From positions 35,954,027 through 36,018,026 of the forward strand of contig CM049308.1 in the NCBI GenBank assembly GCA_026874595.1: 64,000 bases of DNA, written 5' to 3'. This DNA is from Sipunculus nudus (taxonomy: Eukaryota > Annelida > Sipuncula > Golfingiida > Sipunculidae). Position numbers and translations under genes: made by a program. Of this stretch, positions 36,401-49,000 are shown piece by piece. How positions within the stretch are numbered: position 1 is the stretch's first letter; each line of letters begins with the position of its first letter. The notes below the pieces were generated by a model. It had not been told where the DNA came from, made no database searches, and saw only the letters and a list, made by a program, of their open reading frames with translations.

Positions 36401-39400
36401 TTATAGAGCTGAAGAATTAAGAATGTGTTGGCCTAAGTTAAAATTTAGCAAATTCATATATTCAAATACAGGAGGAATTTACATAAAGTGGAAATATCTA
36501 TCTAAAGCCATGAAAGAGACCATGAATATAAGTGAAACCACAGTGGTGTGTATTTTTCAAGGCACAAGATAGGTATGTAGTATAACAACTCCAAGCATAA
36601 ACATATAGGCCTATGTTGAGCTTTCACTCCATGATATCAATCCGCTATCTACAATACAAACACAGGTGGGCTTGGACTTACATCTAGCTTCCTGCTTATA
36701 AAATGCAAAGCTTTTTATTCATAGAAAGATAGATAGTCATTATTAATGGATGGTCGATTTATCGATTTCTGACAATGTCCATTGGTATTTGACAGATATG
36801 GCACAAAAGAATTTCTTGACAAAAGCAGGTAAACATAACTGGTACTGAGAACTACATCGCAATCTTTATAGTATCCCACATGACGAATCATGACTGTGCA
36901 TTCTGGAGGCAAGGGGAAGTTTCCCTGTGGTGGCCCAGTGGGTTGAATAAAATGTAATTTCAAATTAATGTTCCACAAACTGCCAATCTGGGAACTTGCA
37001 TGGGCGTTTTGATTTGCACAGAAATTCTTGATCTAACTATAAAAGTGCACAGTATCTTGAACAGTTATTTTGTGTTGATTGGGACACTTTTCAAATTAAG
37101 TGTGACCAATGAAGTGCATGGTACAATCAGCCATTATATGATTCATCTACAGATTCCTGTTTTTATAATAAATAATATCCAAAGGTGTTTAACAGCAAAC
37201 TTAAATATTTGTCACAAACAGTTTCAGGAATATCCAGAGAACTATCCTGTCCTTAACAGTTAACCACTGGCAGGAGACGGTTCAAGGGCTATGAGGCTGC
37301 ACCCGTCTTCTCCTGCCTTTGGTCTGTGAGTGGTTTCTATCTTTTGGCACCCATTACCAGTAATGTGTTTAAGCAACATGATATACACACTATGGGAAGA
37401 GATAAAGCCCCAGTTATTTCTGGCTAAGCTGGTAATACACAGATCCTGTCAAAAAGCAGATGATGCACCACAGACAATGAGCATTAATGGTGAATCACAG
37501 CCCTAACAGGTAAGAACACAGTACATATCCCCTACACGTTCCCAGATCATCAGATCCCTGATCCTGAACAGCAGGATCACAGATCCTAAATCATTAAGTC
37601 ACCATCTGCTGGTGTCTTTCAGACACTAAAGTGAACACTGGGAGTTTGGACTGACACAGTATATATGCAATGGCTTATACATAAGATGCACTGGTACAAC
37701 ACTCGCAAGCTGCCTAACATTTAAGACAGACAATTGCATAGATATTGCTCATACTCCTTAGAGAGTAATCATAACCATTCCTCCATCTCACGTTTTCATC
37801 AAACTGTCAATTAAGCATAGAGACATGGACACATAGAACTTATATTAAATACCATCATAATTTTAAATTTGTGTGTGATTATTTTTAACAAGTTTCTGTG
37901 AAATAACCATTTGTTACGTAACATTTGCACATGTGTACAGATGGTCCTGACAAGATTCCTTTTAAATACGACCCTGGAAAAAGCCATCTGCATCAGGTAA
38001 GAGGCATAACCACCAATCAGGTATAGTTTAATATAAATACATAGCATGATATGAAACAATTGTAACTATACAAAATACCAAAATTATATACAAAACAAAT
38101 GCATGGTCTATAGTTTCCATCCCAATGGCTACACTAGTTTTGAGTCTGAAAGTAATGAGTGTGTTTATCTGCCCTGTATATGGATAAAAAAATCTATAGA
38201 AATACAAATGTATCAGCTACAAAGTCTCATTTCAATACAGAAATTGTGCTGCTCTTCGAATTCCCTTTTTCTGTTGCTCAAATAGACCAAATAAAGGTAC
38301 ATTTTCACATTAGCCATGAACATTTACTTCGAATGAATCAATTTATAACCAACTATTGATAAACCTTCCGTCCAAAGAAATAATATGTTGGAATGACAAC
38401 AGGATGAGTGACCGTGAAGTGCAGGGTATATTTTACGGAAATGCCAGAACTGCACAAATTTGTAATCAAGCCTTGCCCATTAGCACAAAATGAGGCTTGG
38501 CGGTATTAGGCTCATCTGCGCTTTGGAATGCACAGGGACTGGCATTATCAACAAGAGGACCTCTTAATCTTTAGGTTTATCCATCTTGAGTTGGTATACA
38601 TAATTTATATATATTGTATATATTATGAATGTATATATATACCATTATATATATTGTATATATTATGAATGTATATATATACCAAAGCCAATTATATGGT
38701 GTATAGCCTTGACATAAGTGATCAGGATTTTCAATTATTGACTTTTTGGTATAAAAGTACTTGTCGAGTCTCTGATGGGAAAAAATCTTTAGGAAATAAA
38801 ACAGAACTGCACAAATCCACAATTACACCTGTACAAATTCCATTTAAAAATGCACACAAAGGGGTCAACTGCACGTCAGAAAATATACCCTGGCGGTGTG
38901 TGCACACAATGTTTATACATGAAAATGAAGAGCTACGTCTATCATGACTAAAGCCTGATGTCTGATTACCAGTGTTTAATCATGTATTGCAACTACATTA
39001 CAACTGCCCTCTTAAGATGATTTATAAACAAGATGATGTACCTGATATGCAGTGCCATTTCTACAGACACAATTCTGATTCTGAATTCAGTTTGAATAAT
39101 TAAGCACCAATCATTTAGTGTAACTCTTGATGACGTGTTGATATTTGACTTTTGTATTACCACCCATATTTTAACACCTGAGGAAATGCATAAACTTACC
39201 AAATACACAAGCAGGCAGTGGATGGAAGGTTTTTCCTTTGTTTTTAAAATAGTTTTAATGGTAACCAGCAGGATATATATGATCAAAAGGTATTTCACCA
39301 TTTCATTCACTAGAAAAGTATCAAAATAATATGGTTACCTTGCTTATTCAATAGTGCCAGGGACAAATATACCCAAACTACCGGATAATGACGATTCAAA

Positions 39401-39956
39401 TTTGACAAAAGTATCAAAATTCATTTGGACTGTGCGTTACAACCTGAATGATCTAAAGTTTTTGGCAAAATATGATTTTAAATAAAAAATGTTGATCATA
39501 ACCCACACACTGTCTAGCCAACATAATTTATGTTTACAACTGCTCCTGGATTGTCATTTATTTCACCTGACCTGTAATTTTGTGAGTGTGAATATATTAC
39601 ACCAATGCTGCATTTCTAAAGTCTTCCAATGGCATTCTAAAGTGCATTAACAGGAAAATCAACGATTAAATTCTTTGAAAATAAATAACCTCCTACATGC
39701 ACATCAAATTTCTTTCTACATTGTTGCAACACTGGATTTATAAATTAATATGACTAACAAGAACTTTTTGACAGACACACAAACATCACATATCCGCTGA
39801 AGCATCATTACTGCTACTGTCTGCCATGGCAACAGAATACTGTGTTGGTGATGTGGGCTGGGCGTGGCTGTGTGGGGTTCACTGAGCCTTTAAGATGATG
39901 AAATGAGACACGTCCCACATGTGTAGGGAGAGTGATGTGGCCATCAGAACCATCGC
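33411..39956 (-). other. Probable long 3' UTR or flank of atlastin
   Basis: About 6.5 kb downstream of the atlastin stop. It lacks the repeat families that fill the rest of the window and contains no recognisable exon on either strand. The palindrome aataaatttatt at 33411-33422 offers a poly(A) signal on both strands. A single very long 3' UTR is possible, but other AATAAA-like sites occur throughout this AT-rich stretch, so the true 3' end cannot be fixed from sequence alone. An AT-rich imperfect repeat sits at 38600-38690. Confidence 0.35.
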
Positions 39957-40040
39957 TTAGTTTGTCTTTTTGGAGTCTGTACCCCGAGCCACTCTGCTTG
40001 CTTGGTCTTGCATAATCTTCTCTGCGATGGATGCTAAAGC
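39957..40040 (-). CDS. atl: Atlastin terminal coding exon, C-terminal tail
   Basis: 84 bp, 27 residues plus TAA. It encodes [18 protein letters not shown] followed by a short polar end, GTDSKKTN. The first part fits the amphipathic tail helix that helps atlastin fuse membranes, but tail sequences diverge, so the assignment rests on splice phase, position and helix character. Acceptor ttccag at 40041-40042. Confidence 0.82.
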   Translation of the reverse strand, partial: ALASIAEKIMQDQASRVARGTDSKKTN

Positions 40041-43000
40041 CTGGAAATAAGTAAATTAAGTCAGTCAAGTGGCTCTGTTCAGTTATCAGGCACACAAATC
40101 ACTTGGGAAACCGAATGAAATTATTTTAAAATTAAGGATATATCATGGAGTTAGTTGAGCATCCTGGTGTCTCACACCTGTTGTCTGCCTGGCATATGAT
40201 ACAATTATACCTTCGCAAGAAAGGTATTATGTTTTCCCCTTGGTTCATATGTCTGCTATCACTTTCATGCAACAAGGCATGAACAAATTTTGATGAAATT
40301 TGAAATCTGAATCACCATAAAATATTTTTTTTTATTTAAAGGATTATACGCCATAGTGACACAAGGCAAATTCCAGCGTATGCAGAAGACCACTCCATTT
40401 ATAAACATTAGGGCCAGCATTTGTTGAGCAACTGAGTGGGTTAGCTCATGTTTCCTAAGAATGACATTGTGCAATATAGGTATGCTTGGCTACCGGATCC
40501 TGGATGTTTTAACAAGCAATCACACCATTATATACAAATCTAATTGTATCATTTGATTCCTTTATGAGGTAAGTTCCTAATCCTACTTGAAGTATGTAAT
40601 ATTAAATCTCTACTGGCAACACACAGGTAAAAGTGAGGGAGAGAGTGTGTGTGAAAGTATAGGCAAATATGGATACTTACATGGTCCCATACAAATTCTG
40701 CTAGACGATCAATTTTAATTCCAATTTCTCTGTACTCCCCACTGTATTTGACATAAGCCCAGACAGCAAGTAACAACAATGTACAACCCATGAAAAAGTT
40801 CATGATGTTGGCTAGGCCCTCCAGTCCAACAACACCAAGCAGTCCCGAAACGAGATAGGTCACAGCCATGATCACAAACAATGTAGCAGCTGTCCTTGCT
40901 TTGAACACATTTTTGTTTTCATTGAATTTCTTAAGACTATCAAAAAGTTCATCTATATCTTTTGACAGTTTCTCAGCATAAGTACGGCTGAATTCATGGC
41001 CTCCCATCTTCTTTTTATCTGAGAAGAGTTGCAGCGCCCTCTGGCGGCATGCCTCGTGTTCTTTGTACAGAAGATCTGGATTCATGAAAGGTTTCTCTCC
41101 TCCACAGATCTAGAGACAAGTAAGCAGAAGCATTGACTAAATATTAAGTGGTGCAGAATCTTGATTTTAGAATTAGCAAGAAACATGGCAACTTTGTTTA
41201 TGAATATGTAATTACCATGCTTAAACTTGTTTCTCCTCATCAAACCTAACTGACCAAAGTGCTGCAATGAATTGCTAGTAAAGCAGTACTGGATACTGCT
41301 GACAAGTATAACACAGAATTTTACTGTTGGGTATCAATATTTCCACTTTTATCAATTTATTTACATAAATTTATCAGGATTACAGTTTCAAATGTTCTAC
41401 CAAAGGTATAAACTGACACTACAGATTCCTGCCCTGAAAATTTCTATTAATTATCTGGATGTAGGGAGTTATATTTTTTTTAATAAAAAGTTATGATTTC
41501 CATTATATAGCAAACAAAATATATATGCTATATGGGATAGCACATGACTATACAGACTATACAGTATGACTATGAACGTTTAATGAAGAGAAGTGCTAAC
41601 CTCTTCCATTGCCTTAGTATATAAATCCTTGGCGTCGCCCACTGCTGCAAGGTTGTTAGCTTCTGCTGTAGCCTACAGGTAAAGGAAAACTTCAAATACA
41701 CACACATTAAAGAATCAACAAGGCTATACAGAAAAGGCATTTAATAATATGTTTAAACTGATTGTTTAAACTTGCATGAAATATCATTTATTTTTACCAC
41801 GGTAGCTGTCTCACCAAGCAGTTGAGGCTTTCATAGCTCAAAGACTTAGGCAATATAGTTGGAAGACCTTTTCAGAATTCCTTTCTTAATTTTTAGTTTA
41901 CTTATATCAATCAGTTTGATCCCAAAAGTATGATAGAACAATCAAGAAAGAACTTTTCTAGATTTCATTTATACTGTAATATTCAACAGAAATAATTTTC
42001 TTATAAAAATAATCAACATAAAATTTAAGCAGAGACTTAGTGTACAGAGTGACAATCTGATTACATTAAGGGTACTGTACAAGGTATGTGGTGTTTCCCT
42101 TTGCCAATAAAACTACAAGTCAGGGTTTAATAAGTGTGCAAACATTAACTGTAAATACAAGTGACAATAGCTTCAAATGCATCAGACAACCACTGTACAG
42201 TCACAGCATGAGAATTATCAGTCTGGAATCTTACTCTTGTGTGCAAGGTTTCCTTGTATATTAATCCTGAATGCAAATAATTTTAAATTATCAACCATTT
42301 CTTGCAAAACACTTGAAAATAACAATCACATGAGACTTCCTGTTTTAAAAGAAAAGGACAGCTCATTAAAATTAGCCATCAGAACATAAATTATAAATAA
42401 CCAAGTATATTGCTTCTGGTTTAAGTTCCTTAAATTTATATCATATTCCACTGGCTTACGTGTCATTAAATATGCAAGATGACATTGGAAATGTAACTGT
42501 CACTGATGCTGACAATCTTCCTACTATCAAGGAGCTGGTATATCTGTAGTTTCAGAGACCTTTCTTCATCAAGTCACTCTAACATCTATTTCATGAATAA
42601 TGAACAAGGCAACTGAAACAATCCAAGCACTCCTTTACAATTCATCTATGAAGCAGCCAGCACAAGTCCATAACTATTTTAAGGTCAAACATTAAGCACT
42701 GACAGAACAGTCTCAGGAATCTGACCAACCAAATAAAGGCTAGTAAACCCATCCTGTTTCTGATGCACATGTTCTTGTTCTTACAGGATGTGAACAGTTT
42801 TGACTATTGTGCAATGTTTATATTTGCTATGATTTCACTAAACACGTGCAAGCTTGTTAATTATTCATGAATTAAATGCCAGAGCAGCTCGATGAAGCAG
42901 GGTCTCTGAGGTCAAATCCTGCAGGGAGGAAGATGCTGCTGCCTTGAGATTATATCTTGATTTCCTAAAGCCCTCTGTTCTGAGACAAAAGAATGTGACT

Positions 43001-46000
43001 AGCCAAGTACTTGCGATACAGTGACATTATGATAAACCTACCTGAAGCATAGATTTTGGTTCTGGTAGATCATCTCCTTGGTAGATCTTCACATAAGCCT
43101 TCATGAATAATAACAGACATTTAAGCATACTGTTTGTCATGCATTTGGATACATGTTAAGCTGTAACATTACCAAATGTATTGATTAACTGAGGAAGTTT
43201 GAAGCACAACTCACAACAAGAAAACAGTTCTGAGCTCAGTGGAGAAGGAATCTTGATGTTTATTTGTTTCCAATTAATTTCATACATATGAAATAAACGG
43301 ATAAACCTGAACGGAATTATGTAAAGGAAAAATAAGGAATGCCATCTGATGTTTACATTGACCGTTAGATTATAGGTTTAATTATGTCTTTTAAATTACA
43401 AGATCACACAAAATTTTTAAAGATGTAAACAATTAGTTCCTCACAATAACAAGGGTAGTTCTTCATTTAATACTTTCTGGATGGCTAATGTTGTTGCTTG
43501 CATTCATGGGTGACATAGTGCTCTACATTTTAAATTATATAATCTTGCTTACCTTGAAGTACTCCAATAATGCCCTGCCTGTCACCTTGGAACCATTGAT
43601 CTCCTTAATGACCAGGTTTTCTGATGACAAAAGGAAGGGTACCAAATCCTTCAGCTGTTCCTTGAAGTCACTCTCTATGTCTACAAAGAAATCAAAATCC
43701 CTGCATGTTCCCTTCATGCTACAAATCGGGCACTAACAGATGAATATTCTATCAAACTTACAATTAAACAAGTGACCCAGGGGTCATGACGCTCAGCTGA
43801 CCAGGAAGACATTGACAAAAGTAATTTTATCATCTGAATGTCAAATTTGAATGAAATACTTTTTCCAAACTTGACCTTTTGTATAAAATCATCCAATATT
43901 CATTGGGGTACTATGGAGCTCTGTAGCATGAAGGATATGGGTAACAGACACCTATTTTCAAGGTTTACAAGATGACTTTTCAGGGGTCTCCCAGCATGTC
44001 AAAAAATAAAATTCTAGGTCCAGTTATTATGATTTGTGCCCTGTTAACAAATCCAAATGTTTATTCTGGGGGGTATTTCAAAGCCGCATAGGATGAAGGA
44101 TATGGGTAACAGAGATGTAATTTCAGGTGCACAAGGAGACTTTTCAGGGGCCTCCCAGCATATCAAGAAAGGAGATTCTAGGTCAAGTCATTATAATTTG
44201 TGCTCTGTTAACAGATGACCAAATCTTTATTCTGGGGAGTACTTCGGAGCCCCAGAGCATAAAGGATATGGGTAACAGGGACCTTATTTCGGGTTTCCAT
44301 GTAGACCTTTTATGGGCTTCCCTGGAGGTGAGGACAGAAGATTCTAGGTCCAGTCATTATGATTTGTGCCCTGTTAATATATGACCAAATCTTTATTCTG
44401 GGGGTACTTCAGAGCCCCATAGCTCACAGAATATGGGTAACAGGGACCTTATTTCGGGTTTCCATGTGGACCTTTTATGGGCTTCCCTGGAGGTGAGGAC
44501 AGAAGATTCTAGGTCCAGTCATTATGATTTGTGCCCTGTTAATATATGACCAAATCTTTATTCTGGGGGTACTTCAGAGCCCCATAGCTCACAGAATATG
44601 GGTAACAGGGACCTTATTTCGGGTTTCCATGTAGACCTTTAATGGGCTTCCCTGGAGGTGAGGACAGAAGATTCTAGGTCCAGTCATTATGATTTGTGCC
44701 CTGTTTACAGATGACCAAATGTTTAAAGATCACAAAAGTAGAGAAAAAAAATCTTAAAAAATAAAAAAAATATAGGTGGCGCCACCAATCTCCAGAAATT
44801 GATGAAACACTCCATGATCAATATCCATGCAAAGAATCATGGTGATTAATGCATTAGTTGTTCAGATACTTGAGCTTTTGTATTAAATTTTGCATTATTC
44901 TGGGGGGTACTTCAGAACCCCATAGCTCAAAGAATATAGGTCACAGTGACCTAATTTCAGGTTTACAAGGAAAATTTCCATAGACTTCCCAGGATTTCAG
45001 GTAAGAACATTCCCCGTCTAGCGGTTAGGATTTGTGCCCTGTTAACAGACAGACGCCTGGATGGCCGGACGGACGACGGACAAAGGATGATCCCTACAGC
45101 TCAGATGACTTTCAGTCAGCTGAGCAAAAAATTGAAAAAATACAGGTGGCGCCACCAGAATGCAGAAACTGATGAAACATTTCATAATCAATATCCATGC
45201 AAAGAATCATGGTGATCAATATAATAATTGTTCAGATACTTGAGCTTTTGTATCAAATTTTCCATTATTCTGCAGGGTACTTCGGAGCCCCATAGCTCAG
45301 AGGTTATGGGTAACAGAGACCTAATTTCAAGTTTTTAAGGAAACTTTTCATGGGCCTCTCAGCATTTCAAGAGAGAAGATTCTAGGTCCAGTTGTTATGA
45401 TTTGTGCCATGTTAACAGATGACAGCATCTTATGAGGTCTCAAAAATAGAGAAAAAATTCGTAAAAATAAAAAAATACAGGTGGCGCAACCATACTGCAG
45501 AAACTGATGACACATTCCATGATCAATATCCATGCAAAGAATCATGGTGATCACTGCAATAGTTGTTTAGATAAATGAGCTTTTGTATCAAATTGTCCAT
45601 TATTCTGAGGGATACTTCAGATGACTTACAGTCAGCTGAGCTAAAAACACTTAATGGTCAATATCCATGCAAAGAATCATGATGATCTCCGTATTAGTTG
45701 TTCAGATACTTGAGCTTTTGTATCAAATTGTCCATTATTCTGAGGGATACTTCAGAGTCCTATAGCTTGAAGGATATGAGTAACAGAGAGAATCATGGTG
45801 ATCACTGCAATAGTTGTTTAGATAAATGAGCTTTTGTATCAAATTGTCCATTATTCTGAGGGATACTTCAGATGACTTACAGTCAGCTGAGCTAAAAACA
45901 CTTAATGGTCAATATCCATGCAAAGAATCATGATGATCTCCGTATTAGTTGTTCAGATACTTGAGCTTTTGTATCAAATTGTCCATTATTCTGAGGGATA

Positions 46001-49000
46001 CTTCAGAGTCCTATAGCTTGAAGGATATGAGTAACAGAGACCTAATTTCAAGTTTCCACAGGCACTCTTCATGGGCCTCCTTGCATGACAAGAATGAAGT
46101 TTCTAGGTCCAGTTGTTGCAATTTGTACCCTCTTGAGAGATAACATAGGTGGCGCCACAAGTCTGCAGGAACTGATGGAACATTTCATAATCAATATGTA
46201 TGCCAAAAATCATGACCATCAGTGATGTAGTTATTGAGATATTGAAGTTTTGTATGAAATTTTTGACTACTCGGGGGGGGGGGGGGGGGTACTTTGGGGC
46301 CCCATAGCTCGAAGGATATGGTTAACAGAGACCTAATTTCTGGTTTACAAGGATATTTTTCATGGACCTCTCAGTGTGTCAAGAATGAAGATTCTAGGTC
46401 CAGTCGTTACGATTTGTGCCATGCTAACAGATGACAGCATCCTTAAAGGTCTCAAAAATAGAGGAAAAAATCGTAAAAAATCGAACAATAAAGGTGGCAC
46501 CACCAGTCTGCAGGAAGTGATGACACATCTCATGATCAATAGTTATGCCACGAATCATGACCATCAGTCAAGTAGTTAATGAGATATTGAAGTTTTTGTA
46601 TGAAATTTTTTACTTTTCTTGGGGGTACTTTGGGGCTCCATAGCTCGAAGAATATGGGTAACAGAGACCTAATTTCTGGTTTCCATGGAGACTTTTCATA
46701 GGTCTTTCAGTGTGTCAAGAATGAAGATTCTAGGTCCAGTCTTTACGATTTGTGCTTTGTTAACAGATGTTTACATTTTGAAAGGTCTCAAAAATAGAGA
46801 AAAAAAATTCGTAAAAAATTGAACGATACAGGTGGCGCCACCAGTCTGCAGGAAGTGATGGAACATCTCATGATCAATATGTATGACAAAAATCATGACC
46901 ATCATTCAAGTATTTAATGAGATATTGAAGTTTTTGTTTGAATTTTTTATTTTTCTGGGGGGTAGTTTGGGGCCCCATAGCTGGAAGGATATGCGTAACA
47001 GAGACCTAATTTCTGGTTTCCATGGAGACTTTTCATAGGTCTCTCAGTGTGTCGAGAATGAGGATTCTAAGTCCAGTCATTACGATTTGTGCCTTGTTAA
47101 CAGATGTTCACATTTTTAAAGGTCTCAAAAATAGAGAAAAAAATTCGTAAAAAAATCGAAAAATACAGGTAGCGCCACCAGTCTTCAGGAACTGATGGAA
47201 CCTCTTATGATCAATATGTATGCCAAAAATCATGACCATCAGTCAAGTAGTTAATGAGATATTGAAGTTTTTGTATGAAATTTTGGACTTTTCTGGGGGG
47301 TACTTTGGGGCCCCATAGCTCGAAGGATATGGGTAACAGAGACCTAATTTCTGGTTTCCAAGGAGATTTGTCATGGACCTCCCAGGATGTCAAGTAAGAA
47401 GATTCCAGTTCTAGCGGTTACGATTTGTGCCTGGTTAACGGACAGACAGACGGACAGACAGACAGACAGACGGACGACGGACAAAGAGTGATCGCTATAG
47501 CTCAGATGACTTTCAGTCAGCTGAGCTAAAAAGGAAACAAGCAAATTCAAGGAATTTATGTCCCCACTTTACACCTCTTGTGAGAATAGAGAAACTGCAT
47601 TTAAGACAATTGAATGGTAAAGGTATAGACCAATGAACAGACAGATATATCATAGTAAGTTCAAGACTTAGGAACAACATACAGATAGATAGACACTCCA
47701 AAACCTATCCCAACCAAGGTAAGCATGAGAGCAATCACTGACCTAATTTTGAATGAAATTGGATAATATTTAAGAAAGTAATCCCACTGAAACGAAAACC
47801 TGACAGATGGACAGACAGAGTGACTGACAGACAGGCAGACAGAGGGAAGACACTCCAAAACCAATCCCAACCAAGGCAAGCGTGGGAGCAATCAGTGACC
47901 ATAATTTGAATGAAATCAGATAATATTTAGGAAAGTTATCACACGGAAACGAAAACCTGACAGACAGACAGAGGGACAAACAAACCCAAATCAATGTCCC
48001 CCATTCCAGGAAGTGGGTGACAAAATTCATTTAAAGGACCAAGAGAAAGAATATGTACTGAACCGATGGTTAAACAGTCAATGAAAAAGTAGAAAAATAT
48101 CTGAAATCTTAGATCTTTACTGGATAAATTTGCCACCTAAACTGGCTGGACAAGTTTGTCTGTATATACTGTCAAAATTGCCATGAACATATAAACCTGA
48201 TCAATCTGCCTGAACCAAAAAAAAAGAATTCTTTTTCATTTGATCTTTGATGATACTTAACAAAATTGTATGAGCAATATCAGTGATTAGAGACACAAGA
48301 AACTGGTGACCAAACTACTGGAATTGAATACAGGAAGTGCCACCCCCTGTTGGTAAAACAACAAACTTTTTACACATCTAGCTGGACCTACAACTTTGTG
48401 GCATCTTTTCAGAGGAAGGTTTCGATGAGTTACATCTAATGTCTAAACTGTGAAGAAATAAATAGCATAAATATAAATAAGCAAATTAATAAAACTGCAG
48501 CCTTATGGGGCACATGGCCCAAAGAGGATGGGTGATGTGAAATTAATAAGATTCCTTACAAGCATGCTATATACCAAGGAAACAGCCAATGTTTTGTATT
48601 ATGTTACCTGCCAGTCTACCATCAAAGCTTGGATTGGTGGCAACCTTGAGACCTGGGTGTGGCATCAGGAAACAGCGGATGTGGCCGAAACATTCACGGA
48701 TGTGAAGACGAAGCTGAGTCAGTTCACTGTGCTGAGTTTCCTTAGGCTACAAATCACAATAAGTCAAATCTCCAGCTGTATTGTTACTGCTTTTGCAAAT
48801 CCAACATAAGATTAAGACTTTTACAGAATACAGATGCTGCAGCAGGATATACACAAGATGCAGAGATTAAGAATGCATAGTACGACATGAATGTATGTAC
48901 ACACCATTTGATTTTGCCATGAACATCACACTTATGAACTACATAAATAATTACAAAACGTCTTTACATAAATGTTGGCCTGTCGCTCATGAGCCCTTCT

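Noticed and set aside
40549-40680. Extension of the atlastin exon past WDH
   Set aside because: It is intron read-through after a consensus donor (CAT|gtaagt). The sequence has no resemblance to atlastin tails, and a phase-compatible terminal exon exists at 40040-39957.
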